DNA of 25,183 nucleotides, taken from assembly GCA_964592255.1 (NCBI GenBank), contig CAZQCI010000022.1, positions 1 through 25,183 on the forward strand, read 5' to 3'. Source of the DNA: CAZQCI01 sp964592255. GTDB taxonomy: Bacteria > UBA10199 > SBBF01. Position numbers and translations under genes: made by a program. The first letter of the stretch is position 1; the number at the start of each line of letters is the position of its first letter. Under the pieces are notes generated by a model, which searched no databases, was not told where the DNA came from, and saw only the letters and a program-made list of their open reading frames with translations. Positions 15,218 to 24,291 of the stretch are shown here, one piece after another.

Positions 15218-18200
15218 ATGCCCAAAAGAACTGACTTAAAGAAAATTATGATTATCGGTGCCGGCCCCATCATTATCGGGCAGGCTTGTGAGTTTGATTA
15301 TTCCGGAACCCAAGGGGTAAAAGCGCTGAAAGAAGAAGGGTACCAAGTTGTTTTGGTGAATTCCAATCCGGCCACCATTATGACCGATCCTAATTTGGCG
15401 GATGCAACCTACGTTGAGCCTATTACGCCGGAAGTGGTAGCTAAAATTATTGAAAAAGAACGTCCCGATGCCATTCTCCCGACTTTGGGTGGACAAACAG
15501 CTCTTAATACGGCGGTGGCTTTGGCCAAGAATGGAACACTTAAAAAATTTGGAGTGGAACTTATCGGTGCTCAACTTCCTGCCATTGAAAAAGCCGAAGA
15601 TCGTGATTTGTTCAAGCAAGCCATGATTAAAATAGGTTTGAATGTTCCCAAAAGTGCTTTGGCCCACAATATGAAAGAAGCCATGGCCGTGGTTAAAAAA
15701 ATTGGTTTCCCGGCTATTATTCGCCCTGCATTCACCTTGGGCGGGACAGGTGGCAATATCGCCAGGAATATGAAGGAGTATAAAGAATATGTGGCTTGGG
15801 GTTTAGAATGTTCGCCCGTTTCTCAGCTTCTTATTGAGCAATCTATTTTAGGTTGGAAGGAATACGAGTTAGAAGTGATGCGCGATAAGAATGACAATGT
15901 TGTTATTGTTTGTTCTATCGAAAATTTTGATCCGATGGGTGTGCATACCGGGGATAGTATTACTGTGGCTCCGGCGCAAACGTTGACCGATCGTGAGTAT
16001 CAACTGATGCGTGATGCAGCCATCAAAATTATCCGCGAAATAGGGGTGGATACGGGCGGATCCAATATTCAGTTTGGTATTAATCCCAAAAATGGGGAGA
16101 TGATGATTATCGAGATGAACCCGCGTGTTTCGCGTAGTTCGGCATTGGCTTCCAAGGCCACAGGTTTCCCTATAGCTAAATTTGCCACGAAATTAGCAGT
16201 TGGTTACACCTTGGATGAAATTAAAAACGACATCACTAAAGTAACCCCAGCCTCTTTTGAGCCGACTATCGATTATGTGGTGACCAAAATTCCCCGTTTT
16301 ACTTTTGAAAAATTCCCTCAAGCTGACAGTCGTTTAACAACTCAAATGAAATCGGTAGGTGAGGTCATGGCTATTGGGCGTACTTTTAAGGAGTCTTTCC
16401 AAAAAGCCATTCGTTCGCTAGAGACAAGTACCTATGGTTTTGAGGAAAAAACTCTTAAAGAGAAATCTCCAGCTAAGAGAAAGGCTGAGCTTTTAAGTCA
16501 TCTTCAAGTTCCACGTTCCGATCGTTTATGGTGGATAGCTCAAGCGTTTCGAGAAAAATGGAGTTTAGAGCAAATCTTTAAAGCTACTTATGTAGATCAT
16601 TGGTTTTTAAAGCATATTGAGCAGATTATTGAGATGGAAGGGGAGATTAAGAAATTGAGTAACGCCCCCCGTCCCCCTCTTAATTTAAGAGGGGGAGTGA
16701 GGGGGAGTTATGCTTCGCTTCTTCTCAAGGCCAAACAATGGGGATTTTCTGATCGTCGCTTGGGTCAGCTGATGAATAAAACGGAAGATGAAGTACGAGA
16801 GTATCGTGAATCGCAGGGTATTGTTCCTGTCTATAAAAGAGTGGATACTTGCGGTGCGGAATTTGAAGCTCATACCCCTTATCTTTACTCTTCTTACGAA
16901 ACTGAAAATGAAGCTCAACCTACTAAAAATAGAAAAGTGGTGATTTTGGGTGGTGGTCCTAACCGTATTGGTCAAGGGATTGAATTTGATTATTGCTGTG
17001 TTCATGCCAGTTTTGCATTGGAAGAAGAGGGTATTGAAAGCATTATGGTCAATTGTAATCCTGAAACGGTTTCTACCGATTATGATACCTCCGACCGCTT
17101 GTATTTTGAGCCTTTGACCAAAGAAGATGTTATTCGTATTCTTCAAGAAGAAAAGCCTGATGGTGTGATTGTTCAGTTTGGAGGGCAAACCCCTCTAAAA
17201 CTGGCGCTTCCTCTTCATGAATGGGGTGCCCCTATCATTGGAACCTCTCCCGACTCCATTGACATTGCGGAAGATAGAAAACGTTTTGCCGAACTTCTTA
17301 AACACTTGGATTTACGTCAGCCCCGCAATGGCTTGGCGACTTCTCTCGACCAAGCTGTGGTGATGGCCAACCAGGTTGGTTATCCGGTTTTGTTGCGTCC
17401 TTCTTATGTTTTAGGGGGGCGTGCCATGGAAATTGTGTATGATGAAGATAATTTGCGGGATTATATGCAACGAGCCATCACGGTTTCTGAAAGCAAGCCT
17501 GTGCTCATCGATCAGTATCTTCAAGGAGCTATTGAAGTCGATGTGGATTGTTTGGCTGATGGAAAAGATGTGGTTGTGGCCGGAGTCATGGAACATATCG
17601 AACATGCGGGTATCCATTCTGGCGACAGTGCTTGTTGTTTACCCCCCCACACTCTATCGGAGACAGTGTTGAAGGAAATTCATCGTCAAAGCCGTGAATT
17701 GGCTTTAGCTCTTCAAGTGAAGGGGTTGATGAATGTGCAATATGCCGTTAAAGATGAAACGGTGTATATCCTAGAAGTAAATCCACGGGCATCGCGAACT
17801 GTTCCTTTTGTTTCTAAAGCAACAGGTATTCCTTTGGCAAAATTAGCGACAAAAATCATGACGGGTAAAACTCTCCAAGAACTGGGATTTCAAAAGGAAG
17901 TGATACCTCCGTATCGTTCTGTGAAAGAAGCGGTTTTTCCATTTACTAAATTCCCTGGAGTGGATCCTCTTTTAGGTCCTGAAATGAAATCCACCGGTGA
18001 AGTGATGGGTATTGATCCTTCCTTCGGTATGGCTTTTGCCAAGGCCGAGATGGCTGCTGGAACTCATTTACCACGAAAAGGGACCGCTTTTATCAGCGTG
18101 CGTGATCATGATAAAAAAGATGTTTTGTCCGTTGCGGATCAACTGCTCAAAATGGGTTTTGAAGTAGTCGCCACCCAAGGCACTGCTGATTTTTTTGAAA

Positions 18201-18481
18201 AACAAGGGCTGAAAGTTCAAGTGATTCGTAAAGTGTCGGAAGGTTCACCTCATATAGTCGATCGCATCAAGCAAAAAGGGGAGATTGTGATGGTAGTGAA
18301 TACCCCTCAAGGGCAGAAGACGGCGGCGGATTCTTTTTCTATCCGTCGTTCTGCGTTGATGGAAGGTATTCCTTATTTTACAACTGTGGCAGCAGCTCAA
18401 GCTGCAGTATGTGGTATCCGTGATCTCTCTCAACAGTCGTTGGAAGTAAAAAGTTTACAAGAATATGGAAAGTTGCTTTAA
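15218..18481 (+). CDS. carB: Carbamoyl-phosphate synthase, large subunit, with a repeat-derived insert
   Basis: 1087 residues from ATG 15218, about 14 longer than the common size near 1073. The chosen start gives MPKRTDLKKIMIIGAGPI, the standard CarB N-terminus; TTG 15194 and ATG 15203 upstream lie in the repeat. It makes carbamoyl phosphate from bicarbonate, ammonia and two ATP. Two homologous ATP-grasp halves are visible (GAGPIIIGQACEFDYSGTQ and GGGPNRIGQGIEFDYCCVH starts; MNPRVSRSS and VNPRASRTV metal-binding motifs). A C-terminal MGS-like allosteric domain begins near residue 957 (FISVRDHDKKDVL). Residues 482-498 (NAPRPPLNLRGGVRGSY) are encoded by a palindromic repeat inserted in frame in the oligomerisation region between the halves. 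No Shine-Dalgarno sequence is visible. Confidence 0.97.
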   Translation: MPKRTDLKKIMIIGAGPIIIGQACEFDYSGTQGVKALKEEGYQVVLVNSNPATIMTDPNLADATYVEPITPEVVAKIIEKERPDAILPTLGGQTALNTAVALAKNGTLKKFGVELIGAQLPAIEKAEDRDLFKQAMIKIGLNVPKSALAHNMKEAMAVVKKIGFPAIIRPAFTLGGTGGNIARNMKEYKEYVAWGLECSPVSQLLIEQSILGWKEYELEVMRDKNDNVVIVCSIENFDPMGVHTGDSITVAPAQTLTDREYQLMRDAAIKIIREIGVDTGGSNIQFGINPKNGEMMIIEMNPRVSRSSALASKATGFPIAKFATKLAVGYTLDEIKNDITKVTPASFEPTIDYVVTKIPRFTFEKFPQADSRLTTQMKSVGEVMAIGRTFKESFQKAIRSLETSTYGFEEKTLKEKSPAKRKAELLSHLQVPRSDRLWWIAQAFREKWSLEQIFKATYVDHWFLKHIEQIIEMEGEIKKLSNAPRPPLNLRGGVRGSYASLLLKAKQWGFSDRRLGQLMNKTEDEVREYRESQGIVPVYKRVDTCGAEFEAHTPYLYSSYETENEAQPTKNRKVVILGGGPNRIGQGIEFDYCCVHASFALEEEGIESIMVNCNPETVSTDYDTSDRLYFEPLTKEDVIRILQEEKPDGVIVQFGGQTPLKLALPLHEWGAPIIGTSPDSIDIAEDRKRFAELLKHLDLRQPRNGLATSLDQAVVMANQVGYPVLLRPSYVLGGRAMEIVYDEDNLRDYMQRAITVSESKPVLIDQYLQGAIEVDVDCLADGKDVVVAGVMEHIEHAGIHSGDSACCLPPHTLSETVLKEIHRQSRELALALQVKGLMNVQYAVKDETVYILEVNPRASRTVPFVSKATGIPLAKLATKIMTGKTLQELGFQKEVIPPYRSVKEAVFPFTKFPGVDPLLGPEMKSTGEVMGIDPSFGMAFAKAEMAAGTHLPRKGTAFISVRDHDKKDVLSVADQLLKMGFEVVATQGTADFFEKQGLKVQVIRKVSEGSPHIVDRIKQKGEIVMVVNTPQGQKTAADSFSIRRSALMEGIPYFTTVAAAQAAVCGIRDLSQQSLEVKSLQEYGKLL
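16661..16710. repeat. Palindromic repeat inserted in the carB reading frame
   Basis: TCCCCCTCTTAA (16672-16683) and TTAAGAGGGGGA (16685-16696) are perfect 12-base arms around one T. Outer arms AAC-G-CCCCC (16661-16669) and GGGGGAGTT (16702-16710) extend the palindrome with one mismatch. The core is the same as in the pyrR-pyrB repeat. It reads through as N-A-P-R-P-P-L-N-L-R-G-G-V-R-G-S, adding coding sequence without a stop. Confidence 0.85.
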
Positions 18482-18643
18482 TTTCATTTGCTTTCGTATT
18501 CTTCTTCTGTTACGTTTTACGAACTAACGATTTCCCATTCGTTCCCGTAACGCCTGTGTATGTTTTTTTAGGGACAGTGCGTGAAGGGGTTTGTTGCATT
18601 CTTTCTCTTCAGTAGTGGTTCCTAACCCTATTAATAATGACCT

Positions 18644-19600
18644 TTGAGCTTCTATCTCAAAAAGTACATGTGGCTAATCAGTTTGGTGGCAGTGATTGCC
18701 TGTTCTTATTTTTTGGCGAGCATGACAGCCAGTTTGGTGGCTATCAAGTTTCAAGACCAACTGGCTATGCCTCCTTTAAAGTCTGGTGGAAGCAAAACGA
18801 CTTTGAAAGATAAGCCTGTTGAAGAAGAGGCTTACAAGCCAATTCTTGAAAGGAATGTTTTTGATTCGCGTGCCGTTGGGGTGGCAACACCAGGGAATCT
18901 TCCAGCGCAAGTGCCGGAGCAACAATCAACCCCTTCTAATGGAGGGGAGCCGGTTTTAACAACTTTGCCGATTAAGCTTTTATCTACTTTTTCGGTTGGT
19001 TTGGGATTAGATGGTCGCTCTAGTTGCTCGATTTCGGCAGGGGCTAATAAACAAGATGTGTATACAGTGAATGATAAAAAGCAGTTTGCACCCGATACTA
19101 AAATTACACGTATTTTGTATGATCGTGTTGAGTTTACAAATAAAGGACGGCCGGAATATGTGATGTTGGAGGATTTTACGAAGGGCAAAGTCTCGTTGAC
19201 GCGCCCTACAACACCGGGGGTGACCCCTCCAGTTCTTGAGCCAGTCGCAGAAAATGCTCCGACTAAAATAGAACAAACAGCGGAAGGAAAATTTGTTATT
19301 GATCGTGCGGAAATTGATGAAGCGGTAGCGAATTTGGATAAGCTCTATACCCAAGTGAGAGCCGTGCCGCACTTTAAAGATGGAAATCCGGATGGTTTAA
19401 AATTGTTGTCGGTTAAACCAGGAAGTTTGTTTGCCAAGTTGGGTTTAAAGCGTGGAGATATTTTAAAGAAGATTAATGGAAACGATTTGGATATTAAAAA
19501 AGGACTAGAACTTTTTAATCAGTTAAAAAACGAAAACCAAATTACTCTAGATGTGGAGCGGCAAGGTGCTCCTCAAAGCATGGAGTATGAAATTCGATAA
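18644..19600 (+). CDS. gspC: Type II secretion system protein GspC-like, with PDZ domain
   Basis: 318 residues. It has a short cytoplasmic N-terminus, one membrane segment (about residues 9-30), and a periplasmic HR-like region starting at YKPILERNVFDSRAVG with LLSTFSVGLG and RILYDRVEFTNKGRPEYVML. A Pro-rich linker and a C-terminal PDZ domain follow (about 235-318: SVKPGSLFAKLGLKRGDILKKINGNDL). GspC links the inner-membrane platform to the secretin GspD, which is the next gene. The start used is TTG 18644, just after an in-frame stop; it keeps LSFYLKKYMWL, which looks like a GspC N-terminus. ATG 18668 is the alternative and would remove eight residues. The TAA is directly followed by the gspD ATG. 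Confidence 0.85.
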   Translation: MSFYLKKYMWLISLVAVIACSYFLASMTASLVAIKFQDQLAMPPLKSGGSKTTLKDKPVEEEAYKPILERNVFDSRAVGVATPGNLPAQVPEQQSTPSNGGEPVLTTLPIKLLSTFSVGLGLDGRSSCSISAGANKQDVYTVNDKKQFAPDTKITRILYDRVEFTNKGRPEYVMLEDFTKGKVSLTRPTTPGVTPPVLEPVAENAPTKIEQTAEGKFVIDRAEIDEAVANLDKLYTQVRAVPHFKDGNPDGLKLLSVKPGSLFAKLGLKRGDILKKINGNDLDIKKGLELFNQLKNENQITLDVERQGAPQSMEYEIR

Positions 19601-22183
19601 ATGACTTACGATTCCTTTAAAATAAAAAGAATGTTTCATTTCCGTTTCTGGCTTTTTTTAGTGGCATTACTTTCGGGAAGTTCTTTTTCTTTAGCTCAAA
19701 CACTGGAAGGTGTACCACCTGCAGATCAGGTTACGGATGAATCCGGGGCGACAGCGCAAATGGAGCCTACCAAGACAGTAGCCTTGACCCCCAAGCCCTT
19801 TGCAGGAGCCAATGATAAGTATGGTACACCTGAGCCGGCTTCGCCTACGCCGCAAGTGGCTCCTCCACAAAACCCTGTGCCGCCTACCTCCCCAAATATT
19901 CCAGCAGCTCAAGCAAACGGGCCGGATCCGGCAGCTGTTTTAATCCCAGGGGGGGGAGCTTCCGCACCAGAAGATGTAGCCGTAGGGGATGATCAAGTTT
20001 ATTTGAATGCTACAGATGCGGATATTACCGACATCATCAAACAAATTTCTAAAGCTACCGGTACTAACTTTTTAATCGATGATAAAATTAAAGGTAAAAT
20101 TACCATTATTTCAGAAAAGCCGATGAGCAAAGATATGGCTTATCAGGCTTTTTTATCCGCTTTAGAGGTGATGGGTTACACCACGGTGACCACACCGGCA
20201 GGGCTTGTTAAAATTGTTCAAACTAAGGATGCGATTACTGAGCCTGTCGATATTTATAAAGAATCTTCTCCCAATACGGATAAATTTATTACACGTATTC
20301 TTCAAGTAAGAAACATTTCTGCCAATGATATTTCTTCAGTTATTAAAACTTTGGTTTCCAAAGAAGGGAATTTGTTTGCTTACCCTGCGACTAACTCTTT
20401 GATTATTACAGATACGGGCTCCAATATTGGGCGTATCATGAATATTATTCGTGAATTGGATCAAGAAGGCCCTCAAGAAGTGATTGAGATCATTCCTATT
20501 CAATATGCGGATGCCAGCGATATTACTGATAAAATATTGCAACTCTTCGAGCAGGATTCTTCTAAATCATCCTCTACGCGTACTACGGCGCGCCGATCTA
20601 CTAAAGGTGCAGGAGAAACGGAATTGGAAGATACTCCTTCTGTTTCTAAAGTCATTGCGGATGAACGTACAAATTCTGTGATTATTTTGGGAACGAAACG
20701 TTCTATTATTAAGGTTAAAGCTCTTATTTCTCAACTAGACACATCCATTGCTGGGGCGCAGGGAAGTATTCATGTTTATTACATGAAGTACGCTAATGCT
20801 AAAGAGATGTCGGAGGTTTTATCTTCTTTAGTGTCGGGTAACAGTTCTTCGTCATCCAAATCTAAAAAGTCATCGTCGTCATCCTCATCTGCGGCTAAGT
20901 CAACATCAGACGATTCTAAATCATCCTCTTCCTCATCGAGTGCACCGTCTTCAGGTTCTCTGGAATTAACGGGTGAGGTTAAGGTCACAGCTGATGAAGG
21001 GACTAATTCTTTGTTGATTACCGCTTCTCCTAAAGACTACCAAACTCTTGTCGACCAAGTATTAAGTAAGCTCGATATTGCGCGTCGTCAGGTTTATTTA
21101 GAAGCTATTGTCATGGAATTATCGGTGAATAAAACCAAGACAACTGGTTTTTCTGGAAACCTAGGATCTGTCTTCCAGCTTTTTGGAAGTGATATGACAG
21201 GCTTTGGGGCAGTGTTACCTTTGGCAAGTACCGCAATCAGCAGCTTATCATCAGCAGCTGGTGGTTTGGCTGGAGGGGTCATTTCGGATAAAAGTATTGA
21301 TTTTACAACCGCTGATGGGAGTACGGTCTCGGTTCCTGCAGTGAGTGCAATTATTAACGCACTTCAAACTGACACCGATTCTAATGTTTTATCTACCCCA
21401 AGTATTTTAACTTTAGATAACGAAGAGGCCCAAATTCAAGTGGGCCAAGAAGTGCCTACGCCTTCAGGTACCATTACGACCAGTGGTGTTTCCACGACCA
21501 GCGTAACGCGTGAAGATGTTGGTATTATTCTTAAAATTACCCCGCAAATTTCGGAAAGTGAAAATGTACGTCTTAAAATTGATCAAGAAGTTAGTAACGT
21601 CGTTCCTGGTGGAGATCCACTTTTAGGACCAACTTTAACAAAGCGCAAAGTTGATACGGTTGTGGTGGCTAAAAATAAACAAACAATTGTGATTGGTGGA
21701 TTGATTGATGATCATCTTAATGTTGGAACTAATAAAGTTCCTATATTAGGCGATATTCCCATTGTAGGGAGCTTATTTAAAAATAAATCCACTCAAAAAC
21801 TGAAGACAAATATTATTGTTTTCATCACGCCTTATATTATTCGTGACAAAGAAGATTATATGGCGATTCTGCGTCGAAAAGTTGAGGAGCGTAATTTATT
21901 TATCGAAAATAATTATGGCCCTACTCAACGTAAGTTGATTCGTCAATCCATTGCTAATCATACCCGCAATTTGCTTGACTATAAAGATCAGGTTCCTACT
22001 GCGGGAACTATGGTTCCTAATCCAAGTAATTCTACAGTATCCTCGGCGGGTTCTTCCACTGAGGTTGACGTTTCCGACACGATGTATGGGACCAAAGAAG
22101 CCGCTGAAAAAGCAGCCAAAGGCAAATCATCCTCTTCCAGTGGGTCCTATGAACCCGATAGAAAAGTGAAATATAAAAATTAA
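19601..22183 (+). CDS. gspD: Type II secretion system secretin GspD
   Basis: 860 residues. A signal peptide (best from M11: FHFRFWLFLVALLSGSSFSLA, cleavage near A32/Q33) is followed by a Pro-rich linker and the N0 domain (about 132-205, VYLNATDADITDIIKQIS). Domains N1, N2 and N3 follow, then the secretin core (about 495-745) with VLSTPSILTLDNEEAQIQVGQEVP, VGIILKITPQIS and VPILGDIPIVGSLFKN. It forms the outer-membrane channel for folded proteins. Residues about 412-453 are a Ser/Lys-rich insert inside the N3 domain, and another charged Ser/Thr/Arg stretch lies near 325-345. The C-terminal tail is again Ser-rich and Lys-rich. No lipobox is seen. ATG 19601 touches the gspC stop and ATG 19631 is the alternative start. 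Confidence 0.95.
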   Translation: MTYDSFKIKRMFHFRFWLFLVALLSGSSFSLAQTLEGVPPADQVTDESGATAQMEPTKTVALTPKPFAGANDKYGTPEPASPTPQVAPPQNPVPPTSPNIPAAQANGPDPAAVLIPGGGASAPEDVAVGDDQVYLNATDADITDIIKQISKATGTNFLIDDKIKGKITIISEKPMSKDMAYQAFLSALEVMGYTTVTTPAGLVKIVQTKDAITEPVDIYKESSPNTDKFITRILQVRNISANDISSVIKTLVSKEGNLFAYPATNSLIITDTGSNIGRIMNIIRELDQEGPQEVIEIIPIQYADASDITDKILQLFEQDSSKSSSTRTTARRSTKGAGETELEDTPSVSKVIADERTNSVIILGTKRSIIKVKALISQLDTSIAGAQGSIHVYYMKYANAKEMSEVLSSLVSGNSSSSSKSKKSSSSSSSAAKSTSDDSKSSSSSSSAPSSGSLELTGEVKVTADEGTNSLLITASPKDYQTLVDQVLSKLDIARRQVYLEAIVMELSVNKTKTTGFSGNLGSVFQLFGSDMTGFGAVLPLASTAISSLSSAAGGLAGGVISDKSIDFTTADGSTVSVPAVSAIINALQTDTDSNVLSTPSILTLDNEEAQIQVGQEVPTPSGTITTSGVSTTSVTREDVGIILKITPQISESENVRLKIDQEVSNVVPGGDPLLGPTLTKRKVDTVVVAKNKQTIVIGGLIDDHLNVGTNKVPILGDIPIVGSLFKNKSTQKLKTNIIVFITPYIIRDKEDYMAILRRKVEERNLFIENNYGPTQRKLIRQSIANHTRNLLDYKDQVPTAGTMVPNPSNSTVSSAGSSTEVDVSDTMYGTKEAAEKAAKGKSSSSSGSYEPDRKVKYKN

Positions 22184-23443
22184 ATGTGGTTTAAGAAGAA
22201 ACAAAAGCCGCGTTATTGTTTCGAAGACATATTTCGCACCCTCATTTTTCAAATGGAGGCTATGCGGGGGTCTGAGAAAATTGGCGACCTTTTCAAAACG
22301 ATTCTTAATCTTTTGGGGGCTCATAACGGCTCCCTTTTTTTATTTCATAAAGATGACGGTCTTTTCGAACTTCAGAAATGGGTGGGAGAAAAACCTCTCC
22401 AGTTATCGATCTTACAAGAATACGAATTTCTCTCTTTCTTGAGGCAAGTGGCTAACCCTGTTTTTAAGGATGAAGTGGTTTCACAAAGCCATTATTTAGA
22501 TGTTCGTTCTTCAGGGATTACCTATTTTACTCAACTTTCAGCCGCTGGTGTCGTGCCTTTAATGGTTAAGGGAGAATGGATTGGTTTGCTTAATTTTGGC
22601 CGTAAACTTTCAGGACCTTATGATACGGAAGATCGTGATCTTTTGTCTCTTTTAGGTAACTGGCTTTCTCATACCGTGGCTAACGAGATTTTGTTTGAAG
22701 AAGTAAAACATCAAAATAGCCGTTTTGCCGAAATGAATCGTATGAAAAGTGAGCTAATGGCTAATGTCACTCACGAATTACGGACTCCACTCAACGGTAT
22801 TATGGGTTTAACAGATTTGATTTTAGAAGGAGCGGATGGTGATGTGAATGAAGAGCAAAGGCGGCATTTGAAGATGATTAAGGACGGTGGCGAATCACTT
22901 TTAGAAATTGTAAATAATATTTTATCGTTACTGAAAATTGAATCTAGTAGGAATAAAATTGAAATCAAACGTTTAGAATTTAAAAGAATGGTTGCAGAAA
23001 TTGCGGCTCTGTTTGAAGGGGTTTTGTCAGCTAGGGCCAACCGTTTTCAATGTTTGGTGCCGGATGATTTAATGGTCTTTGGTGATGAAGATCAAATTCG
23101 CACGATTTTAATGAATCTTTTGGGTAATGCGGCTAAGTTTACCCAGAATGGACAAATTGAAGTGTTAGCGCATAGAAGTGGTGATATGGCGAGAATTTGC
23201 GTTAAAGACAGCGGTATGGGGATTGCCGACAATGACCAAGAAAAAATTTTTGAAGAGTTTCAGCAAGGCGATGGTTCGATTACAAGGCATTATGGAGGAA
23301 CTGGTTTAGGTTTGGCCATTGCTAAGAAAATTGTAGAGCTACACGGAGGGCGTATTTGGGTGGATTCAGTGCAAGGAAAAGGTTCTGAGTTTTATTTTAC
23401 ACTTCCCATCAAGCCCATTCTTCAAACCCGCGAACGTGAGTAG
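22184..23443 (+). CDS. Soluble GAF-domain sensor histidine kinase
   Basis: 419 residues, no membrane segment. A GAF-like sensor (about 20-175, with GAHNGSLFLFHKDDGLFELQ and GVVPLMVKGEWIGLLNFG) is followed by a HisKA dimer domain with phospho-acceptor H197 in NVTHELRTPLNGIMG. The ATPase domain has N-box N311-LLG-N315, G1 D342-S-G-M-G346 and G2 GGTGLGLA (371-378). It would autophosphorylate on histidine and pass the phosphate to a response regulator. No receiver domain or regulator gene is present in the window. Its ATG directly follows the gspD TAA, so it is probably co-transcribed with gspC and gspD. Its 3' end overlaps the convergent ubiA-like gene by 22 bases. Confidence 0.93.
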   Translation: MWFKKKQKPRYCFEDIFRTLIFQMEAMRGSEKIGDLFKTILNLLGAHNGSLFLFHKDDGLFELQKWVGEKPLQLSILQEYEFLSFLRQVANPVFKDEVVSQSHYLDVRSSGITYFTQLSAAGVVPLMVKGEWIGLLNFGRKLSGPYDTEDRDLLSLLGNWLSHTVANEILFEEVKHQNSRFAEMNRMKSELMANVTHELRTPLNGIMGLTDLILEGADGDVNEEQRRHLKMIKDGGESLLEIVNNILSLLKIESSRNKIEIKRLEFKRMVAEIAALFEGVLSARANRFQCLVPDDLMVFGDEDQIRTILMNLLGNAAKFTQNGQIEVLAHRSGDMARICVKDSGMGIADNDQEKIFEEFQQGDGSITRHYGGTGLGLAIAKKIVELHGGRIWVDSVQGKGSEFYFTLPIKPILQTRERE

Positions 23444-24291
23444 ATTTCAAGAAGGGTGCCCGCCAAATACAGAATGCCAATGAATCCATTCACATTAAAA
23501 AATGCGGCATTGATTTTGGAGAGATCATCTTGGGATACTAAAGTGTGTTCATAAAATAGAGCGGCCCCCATTAAGATCACTGTTGAAAAGTAAATCCAAG
23601 AAAGTCCTAAGTAAAATCCTGTAAAAGCAAAAAAGAGAAAGGCGATAAGATGAAAGAAGCGAGCTGCTTGTAAGGCGCGTGGGACGCCGAGGCGGACTAC
23701 TAAAGATTTGAGTTTTGATTTTTTATCGAACTCGACATCTTGAGTTGAATAGAGAATATCAAAACCAGCAACCCAAAACAATACGCCTGATCCCATGAGG
23801 CAAGCAAAAGCCTTGATTTGCCCGGTTACTGCAATGGCTGCTGCAATGGGAGCTATCCCTAGTGCCAGTCCTAGAAAAATTTGAGTTAAATCAGTGAAGC
23901 GTTTGGTGATTGAATAAAAACAGATAATGATCAGAGCTATGGGTGATAATAAAAACGACATGCGATTGAGCCAATAAGACGACAGAATGAACAGTAAGAT
24001 GTTGGCTAAAATAAATAAAATGACAAATTGTTTGGATAAAAGACCGCTGGGAATATGTCGGGATGCAGTTCGAGGATTTTTTGCATCGATGTCGGCGTCT
24101 ATCAAGCGATTAAAGGCCATGGCCGTATTTCGGGCGGTAACCATGGCCATGATAATTAGCAACACCGTTTTGATGGGAGGATACCCAAAATTAGCCAGTA
24201 AGGCGGAGGCCAACGCAAAGGGCAGGGCAAAGACAGAGTGGGAAAATTTTACCAGCTCCAAAACATGTTTTATTTTTTTTATTCCTTCCAT
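23422..24291 (-). CDS. UbiA-family polyprenyltransferase (UbiA / MqnP type)
   Basis: 289 residues, an integral membrane protein with about eight or nine hydrophobic segments. It attaches a polyprenyl chain to an aromatic acid in quinone synthesis. Both Asp-rich motifs are present: N61-R-L-I-D65-A-D-I-D69 near the first loops, and D178-I-L-Y-S-T-Q-D185-V-E-F-D189. They bind the prenyl diphosphate through magnesium. With UbiX and UbiE/MenG upstream it forms a quinone operon. The aromatic substrate could be 4-hydroxybenzoate (ubiquinone) or the naphthoate intermediate of the futalosine menaquinone route (MqnP), and the sequence does not decide. The start overlaps the ubiX end by 13 bases. Confidence 0.9.
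   Translation of the reverse strand: MEGIKKIKHVLELVKFSHSVFALPFALASALLANFGYPPIKTVLLIIMAMVTARNTAMAFNRLIDADIDAKNPRTASRHIPSGLLSKQFVILFILANILLFILSSYWLNRMSFLLSPIALIIICFYSITKRFTDLTQIFLGLALGIAPIAAAIAVTGQIKAFACLMGSGVLFWVAGFDILYSTQDVEFDKKSKLKSLVVRLGVPRALQAARFFHLIAFLFFAFTGFYLGLSWIYFSTVILMGAALFYEHTLVSQDDLSKINAAFFNVNGFIGILYLAGTLLEIYSRSRV

Noticed and set aside
18482..18643. Possible terminator after carB: GTTACG (18509-18514) with CGTAAC (18546-18551), then a T-run at 18562-18568
   Set aside because: The stem is short with a 31-base loop, and the T-run starts 11 bases after the stem. It is not a convincing intrinsic terminator. No clear gspC promoter is seen in this spacer either.
18637..18643. ATG at 18637 as the gspC start
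   Set aside because: It is in a different frame from the GspC protein; the GspC frame has a stop at 18638-18640.
20831..20960. Acidic protein on the minus strand opposite the Ser-rich stretch of gspD
   Set aside because: It is a shadow of the Ser-codon run (Asp/Glu-rich in reverse) with no ribosome-binding site.
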